Assembly: GCA_963843835.1 (NCBI GenBank)
Contig: CAWJMD010000001.1
Span: 868,001-932,000 of the forward strand
Length of the DNA stretch: 64,000 bases
Source: CAWJMD01 sp963843835
GTDB taxonomy: Bacteria > Actinomycetota > Actinomycetes > Actinomycetales > CAWJMD01
Direction: 5' to 3'
In this document: in pieces, positions 8,277-20,068 of the stretch
Layout: each line of letters starts with the position of its first letter
How positions within the stretch are numbered: position 1 is the stretch's first letter
Translations under genes and position numbers: made by a program
The notes under the pieces: model-generated
Databases searched by the model: none
Told to the model about the DNA's origin: nothing
The model's input: only the letters and a program-made list of their open reading frames with translations

Positions 8277-10155
8277 GTGCCCGCGCGGCCGGTGACCCCG
8301 AGGCCGAGCGACAGCACGCCCGGCGCACCGGCGGGCGGCGCGGTGGCCCGGCGCCGCGTCCGGCGGCTGCGGCGACGGCCTCGTGCGTCGCTCGCGGGCG
8401 CTGGTCGCGCCAGGTCCGCCGCCGGGCGCGCCCGTTCGCTCGCAGCGTGGCCGGCGACGTCGCCCGCGGGGCGGTCGGCCGCCGTGCACCTGTGGCGTCG
8501 GTCCCTGCAGCTGCAGGTCGTCACCGCGACCATGGTGCTCGGGGTCGTGGCGACGACGGTCTGGCCGCCTTCCTCGCGGGGCAGGTCAGCGAGCGGCTGC
8601 TGGAGGCGCGCGCAGGGCGCAGGCCTTCAGCGACTCCGCCCGGCGCCAGCGAGGAGTTCCAGGCGCTGCTCGACGGGAGTGACGCGACCACCGAGGCGAA
8701 GGTCGAGGCCACCGTGCGGCGCGGCCTCGACGTCGTCGCCAGCACCGGCGGCGACTCCGCCGTCGGCGTGCTGCTGCTGCGCCAGCCCGACGCGCCGACG
8801 ACCCAGGTGCTGCCGGGCTTCGTCGTCGGACAGGTGCTCCCGTCGATCGTGCCACCGCGGCTCAGGGACGCCGTGCAGAGCACGCGGGCGCAGCAGTCGG
8901 CCTCCGTGGAGCTCACGGCATCGACGGTGGCGGCGGGACCCAGCCGGGCCTCGTGGTCGGTCAGCAGGTCGACGTGCCGCAGGCAGGCGGCTACGAGCTG
9001 TACTTCGTGGTCACCCTGCAGCGCGAGCAGGAGACGCTCGACTCGGTGCAGCGCGTCCTGTCGCTCGGCATGGGTTCGCTGGTGCTGCTGCTCGGCGCCA
9101 TCGCGTTCGTCGTGACCCGGCAGGTCGTCACCCCGGTGCGGCAGGCGGCCAGCGTCGCCGTGCGCCTGGCCGACGGCAGGCTGGACGAGCGGATGACCGA
9201 GCGCGGTGAGGACGACCTGGCCCGGCTGGCACGCTCGTTCAACGAGATGGCGGCCAGCCTCCAGGACCAGATCGAGCAGATGGAGGAGCTGTCGCGGCTG
9301 CAGCGGCGGTTCGTCTCGGACGTCTCGCACGAGCTGCGGACGCCGCTGACGACGATCCGCATGGCGGGCGAGGTGCTCTACGACGCCAGGAGCACGTTCG
9401 AGCCGTCCGTCTCCCGGTCCACCGAGCTGCTGAGCACCCAGCTGGACCGCTTCGAGGAGCTGCTGGCGGACCTCCTCGAGATCAGCCGCTTCGACGCCGG
9501 CGCGGCCGCCCTCGAGGCCGAGCCCGTCGACGTCGGGTCCGTGGTGCAGCGCGTCGTCGAGCTGGCCGCGCCCCTGGCGGAGCGGAGGGGAAGCGATCTG
9601 CGCACGCACCTCCCGAACGCCCCGACCATGGCCGAGGTGGACTCCCGCCGGGTCGAGCGCATCATCCGCAACCTCGTGCTGAACGCCGTCGAGCACGGCG
9701 AGGGGCGGCCGATCGACGTCTGGCTCGCGGCGGGGGCGGAGGCCGTCGCCGTGGTCGTGCGCGACCGGGGTGTGGGGCTCCGACCGTCCGACACCCAGCG
9801 GGTCTTCGACCGCTTCTGGCGCGCCGACCCGGCGCGGGCGCGCACCACCGGCGGCACCGGTCTCGGGTTGTCGATCGCGCTCGAGGACGCACACCTGCAC
9901 GGCGGCCGGCTCGAGGCGTGGGGCGAGGTCGGGCACGGCGCCGCGTTCCGCCTCACCCTGCCCCGGCGCGCCGGCGCCACGGCCGACGAGTCCCCGCTGC
10001 CGCTCGGGCCGGACGGGCCCGGTGAAAGCGGCGCCCCCCGGTTCACCGTGTCGCAGCGCGCCGTTCCCGACGGGGGATCGACCGCGCCGCACGTGCTGCC
10101 GCACGGACTCGACCGGAGGTCCCGACCGCGTGAGCCGAGGGGCTCCCATGACTGA
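8277..10155 (+). CDS. mtrB: Sensor histidine kinase MtrB (frameshifted)
   Basis: About 625 residues if repaired. In order: basic N terminus, first transmembrane helix ('LQLQVVTATMVLGVVATTV'), an extracytoplasmic region, second helix near 9060-9120, HAMP linker, dimerisation box 'FVSDVSHELRTPLTTIR' with the phospho-accepting His, N box 'NLVLNAVEHGE', and G boxes 'DRGVGL' and 'TGGTGLGLS'. The frame shifts near 8561, moves out and back between about 8612 and 8645, and shifts again near 8946; total length is 3n+1. All lesions fall in the sensor region and the kinase core is intact. MtrB is the partner of MtrA and is rarely lost, so errors in the sequence are the likeliest cause. The end overlaps lpqB by 8 bases. 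Confidence 0.9.
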
Positions 10156-11944
10156 GATCCGCACCCGCACAGGCCTCGTCGCCGGATCGAGCCGACGAGC
10201 GATCCGGCTGGTGGCGGGACTCCTCGCGTGCGCGACGGTGCTGGCGGGGTGCGCGACCATCCCCACCGAGGGGGACGTGGTCGCGGGTCGTCCCCTCGGC
10301 GCGGCGTTCGGCAACGAGGTGCGCGAGCTGATCAGCGGTCCGACCGAGGGCCAGTCGCCGGGTGGCATCGTCAACGGCTTCCTCGCCGCCGCCCAGGGGG
10401 CGCCCGACGACTACGAGGTCGCGCGCACGTTCCTCACCCCCGAGGCCTCGAGCACGTGGCGGCCCGCCGACCAGACCGTGGTCTACAGCGGTGCGACCCC
10501 CTCGGTCACCCTCCTCGAGGGCGGTGTGGAGACGGGCGGCGGCGGAGCGGACGTGTCGGGGGACGTCGTGGCGGCGCAGCTGACCGTCGACGTGCTCGCC
10601 GTGGTCGACGAGCGCGGGCGGTACGTGCAGCAGCCGCCCGGGACGGCCCGCACCGTCGAGCTCGTCCTGCAACGCACGAGCGGCGAATGGCGCATCTCCG
10701 CCCTCGAGGACGTCGCGCTGCTGTCGGAGACCGACTTCACCGCGGCCTTCCGCAACTTCCCCGTGTACTTCCTGGACCCGACCAGGACGTTCCTCGTCCC
10801 CGAAGTGCGCTGGTTCCCGAACGGACGCTCCACCGCGACCCGGCTCGTGGGCGAGCTCCTCGCCGGCCCCTCGGACTGGCTGGCCCCGGCGGTCCGGTCC
10901 GCGTTCCCACCCGGGACGGCGTTGGCACCGCCGGCGTCCGTCGTCGTGCAGGACCGGCAGGGCGTCGTCGACCTGACCGCCGTCGCCCTGCAGGCGGACG
11001 AGGCCGGCCGCTCGCTGATGCGGGCGCAGATGGTGGCCACCCTGCAACCCGTGCTCGGCGTCAACCGCGTGCAGATCAGGGTGGACGGCGGAGAGCTGGA
11101 CGACCCCCAGTCGGTCGCGCTGCCCGGCCAGGACCCCGAGGTGTCGGGACCGGCCGTGCTGGTCGCCGGCGACCGGCTCGTCCGGCTGGAGAACAACCGG
11201 ACACTCGCGCCGGTCGAGGACCTGCCGGACCTGTCCGGACTCGACGCCTCCCACCCGGGAGTCGGGTCGGTCGGAGGGCTGTTCGCGCTGCTGACCGCGG
11301 AGCGCAGCCAGCTGCGCCTGGTCGAGGCCGGCGCGACGGAGGTGCCCGCCCCGGTGCTGGTCGGCCGTGACCTGACCGCGCCGTCGGTCGACTGGCGTGG
11401 CTGGGTCTGGAGCACCTCGCGGGCGAGCACCGGCACCGTGACGTCCGCGCAGGCGGACGGCAGCGTGCGCGCGGTCGAGGCGACCTGGCTCGTGGGGCGC
11501 CAGATCACGTCCCTGCGCGTGTCCCGTGACGGCGCACGGGTCGTCGTCGCCTCGACCGACGCCGCGGGTGCCGGCCACCTCGACCTGGCTGCCGTGGTCA
11601 GGGACCGCAACGGCGCGCCCGAGCGCCTCGTGCAGCAGGACCCGCAGGCGCAGGCGGTGGACCTGGCGGTGGTCTCCGAGGTGGCCTGGGTCGACCAGGT
11701 GCACGTGGTGGTGCTGGGGAGCACCGCCGCCGAGTCCGACCTGAGGATCTCGGTCGTCACGCTCTCGGGGCCGGCGTCGGCTCCGTTCAGCCCGCTGCCC
11801 GGCGTGACGTCGCTGGCCGCGGCGAAGGGGGAGCGCAGCGTGCTCGCCGCGACGCGGGACGGGGGTCTGTACGCACTGGCGGGCGCCGCCTGGGTGCAGA
11901 TCCCCGACGCGCAGGGTGCCCGCGACCCCGCGTTCCCCGGCTGA
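10148..11944 (+). CDS. lpqB: Lipoprotein LpqB
   Basis: 598 residues with a lipoprotein signal peptide: basic start, hydrophobic core and lipobox 'VLAGC' with the acylated Cys at position 35. A GerMN domain ('VRWFPNGRSTATRLVGELL') occupies the middle and a beta-propeller-like LpqB C-terminal domain follows. LpqB is a membrane-attached partner that modulates MtrB sensing in mycobacteria. The ATG at 10148 overlaps the end of mtrB, which fits translational coupling in the mtrA-mtrB-lpqB operon. Frame intact. Confident by sequence and order. Confidence 0.95.
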   Translation: MTEIRTRTGLVAGSSRRAIRLVAGLLACATVLAGCATIPTEGDVVAGRPLGAAFGNEVRELISGPTEGQSPGGIVNGFLAAAQGAPDDYEVARTFLTPEASSTWRPADQTVVYSGATPSVTLLEGGVETGGGGADVSGDVVAAQLTVDVLAVVDERGRYVQQPPGTARTVELVLQRTSGEWRISALEDVALLSETDFTAAFRNFPVYFLDPTRTFLVPEVRWFPNGRSTATRLVGELLAGPSDWLAPAVRSAFPPGTALAPPASVVVQDRQGVVDLTAVALQADEAGRSLMRAQMVATLQPVLGVNRVQIRVDGGELDDPQSVALPGQDPEVSGPAVLVAGDRLVRLENNRTLAPVEDLPDLSGLDASHPGVGSVGGLFALLTAERSQLRLVEAGATEVPAPVLVGRDLTAPSVDWRGWVWSTSRASTGTVTSAQADGSVRAVEATWLVGRQITSLRVSRDGARVVVASTDAAGAGHLDLAAVVRDRNGAPERLVQQDPQAQAVDLAVVSEVAWVDQVHVVVLGSTAAESDLRISVVTLSGPASAPFSPLPGVTSLAAAKGERSVLAATRDGGLYALAGAAWVQIPDAQGARDPAFPG

Positions 11945-12039
11945 CCGCCGCCGTCCACAGGGGGCGGATCGACCCCGCCCGTGCACAGGCGGCCCCGTCC
12001 ACGCCTGACGTCCGACGGCCGTGCGCCATCGTTCCTGGC

Positions 12040-12918
12040 GTGCACACTGCGCGGCACCGGGCCCCTGCCGCCGGGTGGGCGCGGGCCCGCACCGAGCTGG
12101 CCAGGCTGCTGCTGCCGGTCGAGTGCGCCGGCTGCGGACGGCTCGACACCGACCTGTGCCCGCCGTGCCTGCGAGCGCTGACGGGACCGGCACTGCCCGT
12201 CGGTGACCTGGTGGGGGCCGACCCGCCGGCGTGGGCGCCGCTGGGCCTCCCACTGCACGCCGTGGCGGAGTTCGCCGGCTCCTCGCGCCGCGCGCTGGTG
12301 GCGTGGAAGGACGACGGCAGGGCCGACGTCACACCGGTCATGGGGGCTGCGCTGGCGCGAGCCCTCGGCTCGCTGCTGGCCGGCACGACCCCCCGGCAGG
12401 TCCTCGTGCTCGCCGTACCGTCCGCCGGTGCCGCGGTCCGGCGTCGCGGCGGGGACCTGGTCGCGGAGGCCGCCGCGGCCGCCGTCCGCCGCAGCACCGC
12501 CCTGCCCACCGGCGTCCGGATCCGCTGGGCCGCGCTGATGCGACACGCCGGGGGCGGCCTCGACCAGTCGGGGCTGTCCGCGCGTCGTCGCACCGAGAAC
12601 GTGGCCGGCCGGATCCGGTGCGTCGCCGACCTGCGCGGCTGGGACGTCGTGCTGGTCGACGACGTCGTCACCACGGGCGCGACTCTGGCCGAGACGGCGC
12701 GTGCGGCGGCCGACGCGGGCGCTGTGGTGGGCGGCGCCGCGGTGGTGGCCGCGACGCGGCGCCGCGATCTGCGTCCGGGGGTGTCAGCCCGTCCGCCGGT
12801 GGACTACCGTCAGGGCATGGCTGACCCCACCGGGACGAGCCGACCCCCCGCGCCCGAGCGCAGGGACCTGGGTCGATGCCACCGGTGCGGAACCCGATGT
12901 GGACGGGGGTGGTGCTGA
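12040..12918 (+). CDS. ComF family protein (phosphoribosyltransferase)
   Basis: 292 residues. Four cysteines in 'CAGCGRLDTDLCPPC' (C29, C32, C40, C43) form the N-terminal zinc-finger-like part. The phosphoribosyltransferase domain carries the PRPP loop 'VVLVDDVVTTGATL' near residue 206. ComF proteins are linked to DNA uptake in competent species, but most actinobacterial copies have no tested role. Position after lpqB and before hpf is conserved. The frame continues about 40 residues past the normal end of the domain, into a Pro/Arg-rich tail with four cysteines; this could be read-through of a spacer or a frameshift near the end. GTG start at 12040. Confidence 0.85.
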   Translation: MHTARHRAPAAGWARARTELARLLLPVECAGCGRLDTDLCPPCLRALTGPALPVGDLVGADPPAWAPLGLPLHAVAEFAGSSRRALVAWKDDGRADVTPVMGAALARALGSLLAGTTPRQVLVLAVPSAGAAVRRRGGDLVAEAAAAAVRRSTALPTGVRIRWAALMRHAGGGLDQSGLSARRRTENVAGRIRCVADLRGWDVVLVDDVVTTGATLAETARAAADAGAVVGGAAVVAATRRRDLRPGVSARPPVDYRQGMADPTGTSRPPAPERRDLGRCHRCGTRCGRGWC

Positions 12919-12981
12919 CGGCACTGAAGCCGGGTCAACCGGCCCGGCCGGCACGTATTCGGCGACGAGAGGACACCCGAA

Positions 12982-13632
12982 GTGGAGATCGTGGTCACTG
13001 CCCGGCACGTGGAGATCCCTGACCGGTTCCGTCGACACCTGGAGGAGAAGCTCGCCAAGGTCGAGCAGCTCAGCCCGCGCGTACAGCGCATCGACGTCGA
13101 GCTCAGTCACGAGACCAACCCCCGTCAGTCCGACACCTCCGACCGGGTGGAGCTGACGGTACGGGCGAAGGGTCCGGTGATCCGCGCGGAGGCTTGTGCC
13201 GACGACCCGTACGCCGCGCTCGACCTGGCGCAGGAGAAGCTGCTGGAGCGGCTGCGCCGGGCGCGCGACCGGCGCAAGGTCCACCACGGCCGCCACAACC
13301 CCACATCGGTGCACGAGGCCCTGTCCGGCCTTCCGGTCGACGAGCCCTCGATGAACGGCCACGCCCCTGAGACGCCCACCGACGAGGTGGAGGCGATCGG
13401 TGCGTCACCGATCGTCATCCGCGAGAAGACGCACCAGGCGGCGCCGATGAGCGTCGACGAGGCGCTGAACCAGATGGAGCTCGTCGGACACGACTTCTAC
13501 CTGTTCACGTGCGCCGAGTCGGGCCTGCCCAGCGTCGTGTACCGGCGGCGCGGCTGGTCGTACGGCGTCCTGCGCCTCGAAGCCGTCCAGGGTTCGCCCG
13601 AAGAGACGCACCCGGTCGGCGCCACCGGCTGA
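12982..13632 (+). CDS. hpf: Long-form ribosome hibernation promoting factor
   Basis: 216 residues. The N-terminal S30AE/YfiA domain (about 1-100) begins 'MEIVVTARHVEIPDRFRRHL', and a C-terminal dimerisation domain (about 160-210) contains 'FYLFTCAESGLPSVVYRRRG'. Two domains joined by a linker define the long form that joins 70S ribosomes into 100S dimers in stationary phase. The GTG at 12982 has AGAGGA upstream. Its place between comF and secA is conserved in actinobacteria. Frame intact. Confidence 0.95.
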   Translation: MEIVVTARHVEIPDRFRRHLEEKLAKVEQLSPRVQRIDVELSHETNPRQSDTSDRVELTVRAKGPVIRAEACADDPYAALDLAQEKLLERLRRARDRRKVHHGRHNPTSVHEALSGLPVDEPSMNGHAPETPTDEVEAIGASPIVIREKTHQAAPMSVDEALNQMELVGHDFYLFTCAESGLPSVVYRRRGWSYGVLRLEAVQGSPEETHPVGATG

Positions 13633-13740
13633 CACGAGGACCTGCCGGGCGGTCGGCGGTGGCATGATCGGAGCCACCGCGGGCCGCCCGGCCCCGGTCC
13701 AGGGTCACGCGCCCCCACGGCGCGCACGGCAGGAGGTCAC

Positions 13741-14457
13741 GTGCAGCCCGACACCTCCGTCGACGCCGCCCCGTCCAGCACCCCGCGTCCTGACACGGAG
13801 CGGATCCGCGTGCTGGTCGCGGACGACCACGTCCTCTACCGCCGCGGGCTCGAGATGGTCCTCGGCACCGAGGACGACATCGAGATCGTGGGCGAGGCGG
13901 GGGACGGCGCCGAGGCCATCGCGCGGGCAGAGGAGCTGCTGCCCGACATCGTGCTGATGGACATCCGGATGCCCCGGCGCTCCGGCATCGAGGCGTGCAC
14001 GGCGATCAAGAACGCCGTGCCGAGCACGCGCATCGTGATGCTCACGATCAGCGACGACGAGGGCGACCTCTTCGACGCGGTGCGCGCCGGCGCCAACGGC
14101 TACCTGCTCAAGGACGTACCCGGCGAGGACATCGCGGCCGGCCTCCGCGCCGTGATGGAGGGCCAGTCGCTGATCAGCCCCTCGATGGCCGGCGCGCTGC
14201 TCGCGGAGTTCGCCGAGATGTCCAAGCGCTCGCAGCCCGTGCAGACCGTGCTCACTCCCCGCCTGACCGAGCGCGAGATGGAGGTCCTCAAGCTGGTCGC
14301 CCGCGGGATGGCGAACCGCGACATCGCGACCGCCCTGTTCATCTCCGAGAACACGGTGAAGAACCACGTCCGCAACATCCTCGAGAAGCTCCAGCTGCAC
14401 TCGCGCATGGAGGCCGTGGTGTACGCGGTCCGCGAGAAGATCCTCGACCTGTCCTGA
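13741..14457 (+). CDS. NarL/LuxR-type response regulator
   Basis: 238 residues. The receiver domain has D28/D29, phosphoacceptor D74 in 'DIVLMDIRMPR' and Lys in 'GYLLKDVPGE'. A LuxR helix-turn-helix begins 'LTEREMEVLKLVARGMANRD' near residue 178. No histidine kinase is adjacent, so it is an orphan regulator here. Homologues often sit between hpf and secA in Micrococcales. A non-conserved 20-residue N-terminal tail precedes the receiver; the GTG at 13741 after 'AGGAGG' within seven bases supports this start. Target genes cannot be deduced. Confidence 0.93.
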   Translation: MQPDTSVDAAPSSTPRPDTERIRVLVADDHVLYRRGLEMVLGTEDDIEIVGEAGDGAEAIARAEELLPDIVLMDIRMPRRSGIEACTAIKNAVPSTRIVMLTISDDEGDLFDAVRAGANGYLLKDVPGEDIAAGLRAVMEGQSLISPSMAGALLAEFAEMSKRSQPVQTVLTPRLTEREMEVLKLVARGMANRDIATALFISENTVKNHVRNILEKLQLHSRMEAVVYAVREKILDLS

Positions 14458-14480
14458 GCCGGGCCCCGGTTCTCCTGGTC

Positions 14481-14486
14481 TAGCCT
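14481..14486 (+). promoter_or_regulatory. -10 box TAGCCT, leaderless type
   Basis: TAGCCT ends 8 bases before the GTG at 14495, the spacing expected when transcription starts at or next to the start codon. No ribosome binding site is visible. Inferred from spacing and the same pattern at other genes. Confidence 0.45.
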
Positions 14487-14494
14487 CGGCCCCC

Positions 14495-15106
14495 GTGATG
14501 CTGACCCCGGACGCCGACCACGACGGCGAGGAGCTCTCCGGTCTCGACCTGGACGGCCAGAGCGCAGCCAACGCACGCTTCCTCGACTGCCGTCTGACCG
14601 ACTGCTCGCTGGACGGGACGGTGCTGCGGCGTGCCCGTTTCGTCGACTGCCACCTGGACCGTGTCCGGTCGTCCGACCTCGACGCGGCGGAGTCGGCCTG
14701 GCTCGACACCACGGTCTCCGGCTCGCGGCTGGGTGCCGTGAGGGCGTTCGGGGCCGAGTGGACGCGGGTCCGCATCGAGGGCGGCAAGGTGGACTACCTC
14801 AACCTGCGGGACGCAGAGCTCGTGGACGTCACCCTCAGCGGCTGCGTCATCGCAGAGCTCGACCTCGGCCGTGCCACCGTGCGACGCCTCGTGGTCGAGG
14901 ACTGCCGGATCGGCCGGCTCGACGTGACCGGCGCGGACCTGACCGACGTCGACCTGCGCGGTGCGGACCTGTCGGCGCTGTCGGGCCTGGCGTCGCTGGC
15001 GGGCGCGACCATCTCCTCGGCGCAGCTGGTCGAGCTCGCGCCGGCGCTCGCCGACCACCTCGGCCTCGTCGTCAGCGACGCGGGTCAGCGCAGTGAGGCA
15101 GGGTGA
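14495..15106 (+). CDS. Pentapeptide-repeat-like protein
   Basis: 203 residues with degenerate pentapeptide repeats: runs of A(D/N)LxxxxLxx spacing such as 'LDLDGQSAANARFLDCRL', 'ADLTDVDLRGADLSALSG' and several 'FVDCHLDRVRSSDLD'-like turns. Such repeats fold as a right-handed beta-helix. Some family members mimic DNA and bind gyrase, but nothing here shows that. The GTG at 14495 is immediately followed by an ATG at 14498, so either may start. Convergent with the GNAT gene; the 3' ends overlap by 22 bases. Confidence 0.8.
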   Translation: MMLTPDADHDGEELSGLDLDGQSAANARFLDCRLTDCSLDGTVLRRARFVDCHLDRVRSSDLDAAESAWLDTTVSGSRLGAVRAFGAEWTRVRIEGGKVDYLNLRDAELVDVTLSGCVIAELDLGRATVRRLVVEDCRIGRLDVTGADLTDVDLRGADLSALSGLASLAGATISSAQLVELAPALADHLGLVVSDAGQRSEAG

Positions 15107-16269
15107 GCCCAGGCGCTCTCGAGCTCCTCGGCGAGGAAGTCGTAGCGCACCAGGTCCTCGCGCCGGCCGTCCCGCAGGCGCTCGGCCAGCCGGTCGCACC
15201 CGACCTCGGTGAAGCCGGCCGCGCTCGCGACCCCGTGTGACGCGTGGTTGGGGCGGGCGACCCGCACCACCACCCTGTCCAGGGCGAGGCCGCCCTCGTC
15301 GAGCGGGAGCAGGCCGTGCCGGGCGACGGCGCGCAGGGCTCGCGTGGCGACCGACCGGCGCCTGGCGTCGGGGTGCACCCAGTACCCGATCTCACCGCTG
15401 CGCGACAGGCCGTGCCCGAGACCCATCAGGCCGATCACCCCCAGCAGCCCGTCGTCGTCGAGGTCGGCGACCGTCCAGTACACCCCGCTGGCCTGGGCGT
15501 GCTCCTCCTCGCGGGAGGCGACGTAGTGGGCGGCGTCCGCGAGCGTGTAGGGGTCGGGCAGCTCCGGGAGCCAGCGCTGCGTCGTCGGGTGGGAGCAGGC
15601 CTGCATGATGCGCTCGACGTCGGCGGGCGCGTTGGCCCGCAGGACGAGGTCGCCGACCTCGATCCGCGCGGGATCCAGCCACGGCTGCCCCGGGCGCAGG
15701 TCGTCGTCACGACGCACCGAGCCGACCCACCCGTCCACCGGCTCACCGTGGAGGGGGAGCAGTCCCCGGACGCGACCCTCGACCCTGAAGCCGCACGCCC
15801 AGGCGACCCGACGCGACGGCCAGTTGCCCACCTCGGCCTTCCAGTGCAGGACCCGCAGGCAGGGCCCTTCCCCGGAGAACGCCCAGCGGGCGGCCTCCCG
15901 CAGCGCCGCGGACATCACGCCCTGACCCCACGCGTGCGCCCCGAGCATGAAGCCGACCTCGGCCGTGCCGTCCGCGCGCGGGCGCAGGCCGACCTGACCC
16001 GCGGGCCGGTCACCGAGGTCCACCATCCAGGCCCACTCGACCTGGCCCGCCGCGTCCGTCCGCCGCCAGGCCGCGGCGCGGCCGGACACCCAGTCCTCGG
16101 CGTGGGCCGTCGTGAAGGGGCGGGGCGGCCCTGCGAGCCAGCGGCCCACCCGGTCGTCCGTGATCATCTCGACCAGCGCGGCCACGTCGTCGGCGCGGTG
16201 CGCCCGCAGCCGCACCGGCTCGCCGCGTCGCGTGCGCGTCGCGAGCGTCGGGGCGGAGGCCGGCACCAT
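15085..16269 (-). CDS. Tandem GNAT acetyltransferase-like protein
   Basis: 394 residues made of two acetyltransferase (GNAT, RimJ/RimL-like) domains in a row. Domain 1 spans about 15-185 ('WAWMVDLGDRPAGQVGL', 'GFMLGAHAWGQGVMSAAL'). Domain 2 spans about 205-385 ('YWTVADLDDDGLLGVIGL', 'EIGYWVHPDARRRSVATRAL'). The acetyl-CoA pyrophosphate loop of domain 1 is weaker (HAWGQG) than that of domain 2. The ATG at 16269 is preceded by GTGAGGGG; a longer frame upstream lacks support and runs into the next promoter. The substrate is unknown; RimJ-like homologues acetylate protein N termini, others small molecules. Confidence 0.85.
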   Translation of the reverse strand: MVPASAPTLATRTRRGEPVRLRAHRADDVAALVEMITDDRVGRWLAGPPRPFTTAHAEDWVSGRAAAWRRTDAAGQVEWAWMVDLGDRPAGQVGLRPRADGTAEVGFMLGAHAWGQGVMSAALREAARWAFSGEGPCLRVLHWKAEVGNWPSRRVAWACGFRVEGRVRGLLPLHGEPVDGWVGSVRRDDDLRPGQPWLDPARIEVGDLVLRANAPADVERIMQACSHPTTQRWLPELPDPYTLADAAHYVASREEEHAQASGVYWTVADLDDDGLLGVIGLMGLGHGLSRSGEIGYWVHPDARRRSVATRALRAVARHGLLPLDEGGLALDRVVVRVARPNHASHGVASAAGFTEVGCDRLAERLRDGRREDLVRYDFLAEELESAWAHPASLR

Positions 16270-16338
16270 CCCCTCACCCTGACCGAAGTCGACCCTGGCG
16301 CACAATCGCGATCTTGACAGGGCTGTGAGGGTGGACCC

Positions 16339-16629
16339 ATGCAGGACGAGCCCGTCGTCGAGGACGACCCCGCCGGGTCCCGCTACGTCGTCCGCGTCGG
16401 CGGCGAGGTCGCAGGGTTCACCGAGTACCGACGGCGGGGCGGGGTGACGACGTTCGTGCACACCGAGGTCGACGACGGTCACGAGGGGGAGGGACTGGGA
16501 TCGGCTCTGGTGCACGGCGCCCTCGAGGACGTGCGCTCAGCCGGCGGAACGATCCGGCCGCTGTGCCCGTTCGTCCGCTCGTACGTGGAGCGTCATCCCG
16601 AGTTCGCCGACCTGCTGGCTGCCGGCTGA
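16339..16629 (+). CDS. Small GNAT-family N-acetyltransferase (YjdJ-like)
   Basis: 96 residues matching the small GNAT class: 'RYVVRVGGEVAGFTEYRR', then 'FVHTEVDDGHEGEGLGSAL' with the shortened acetyl-CoA loop, then 'CPFVRSYVERHPEF', the typical C-terminal motif with a conserved Cys. These mini acetyltransferases are widespread stress-associated enzymes without a defined substrate. It is divergent from the tandem GNAT gene and ends 94 bases before secA. Confidence 0.88.
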   Translation: MQDEPVVEDDPAGSRYVVRVGGEVAGFTEYRRRGGVTTFVHTEVDDGHEGEGLGSALVHGALEDVRSAGGTIRPLCPFVRSYVERHPEFADLLAAG

Positions 16630-16649
16630 GGTGGGCCGGCGCGCCCCCG

Positions 16650-16698
16650 TACGATGACGCGCGAGACCGACCAGCGAGACCGACCGACGAGACCCACC
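16650..16698 (+). promoter_or_regulatory. secA leader with -10 box and direct repeats
   Basis: TACGAT (16650-16655) is a candidate -10 box. From 16661 to 16698 the leader holds three tandem copies of about 13 bases, related to GCGAGACCGACC: 16661-16673, 16674-16685 and 16686-16698 (third copy diverged). The repeats would be inside the transcript, just upstream of the ribosome binding site GGGAGC. Whether they regulate secA is unknown. Confidence 0.4.
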
Positions 16699-16723
16699 CA
16701 GGCGAACCACGGGAGCTGACGAC

Positions 16724-19435
<2,712 letters not shown>

Positions 19436-19469
19436 GGCGGGATCGGTTGGGGCGGCCGGGCCACCAGGG

Positions 19470-20021
19470 TCAGCCGACCTCGAGGGCCGTCGCCCGCCAC
19501 CGTCCGTCGAGCCCTTCGAGCCGCACCGCGACGGCCCGTACCCGCTCGGCGTCGATGACGACAGCGCTGACCTCGGCGACACCGTCGGCGGGCACGCAGA
19601 CGCGTACGCCGCGCACCACCGCGGCCCGGGTGAGCCGGGGCTGACCGGTCGGCCGTGTCCGTGCGGCCAGTGCCGTCCGGCGGGTCAGTGCCGCGTGCAC
19701 CTCGTGGGTCGTCCACCGGGCGAGCTGGGTCACCGGGCGCACCCCGGCGAGGACCTCCACCACGGCCCGCACCAGCGCGGCGCACGTCGCTGCCGGGTCC
19801 GGCAGCTCGGTCGACGAGGTCGGTCGGTGACCGAAGTCCGCGTCCTCGGCGTAGGCCGTCTCGCACCCCCCGAAGCTCAGCGCGAGGGTCCCCTGCGTCG
19901 GCGGGACGCGGTTCACGCGCGGGCGTCCCGCGGGCGGTTCGGTCACCGGGACAGGCAGGCTGCGGAGCCGGGGGCCGGCGGACACCGGGTCCGGCACGGC
20001 GGTCAGGGGCTGCGTGGACAT
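19470..20021 (-). CDS. Rv3235 family protein
   Basis: 183 residues. The first 80 are Pro-rich and low complexity ('SLPVPVTEPPAGRPRVNRVP'). The C-terminal half matches the Rv3235-like pattern: 'VEVLAGVRPVTQLARWTTHEV' (split here as a helix followed by a strand), 'RAAVVRGVRVCVPADGVAEVS' and 'RWRATALEVG'. Family members occur next to secA in actinobacteria and have no known function. The ATG at 20021 is preceded by GAGAGGAAC at proper distance. A LysM gene lies 47 bases upstream on the same strand, so the two are probably co-transcribed. Confidence 0.8.
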   Translation of the reverse strand: MSTQPLTAVPDPVSAGPRLRSLPVPVTEPPAGRPRVNRVPPTQGTLALSFGGCETAYAEDADFGHRPTSSTELPDPAATCAALVRAVVEVLAGVRPVTQLARWTTHEVHAALTRRTALAARTRPTGQPRLTRAAVVRGVRVCVPADGVAEVSAVVIDAERVRAVAVRLEGLDGRWRATALEVG

Positions 20022-20068
20022 GGCGTTCCTCTCGGGCCGGGGGCGTGGTGTGCGACAGGTCGTCGAGG

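Noticed and set aside
3258..9000. Programmed ribosomal frameshifting as the cause of the broken frames
   Set aside because: No slippery heptamers or downstream structures are evident at the breaks, the families do not use frameshifting, and the breaks need different corrections in unrelated genes.
8521..12253. Long antisense frames opposite mtrB, lpqB and comF
   Set aside because: No start signals or domains; low-complexity Arg/Gly/His protein typical of the reverse strand in this GC range.
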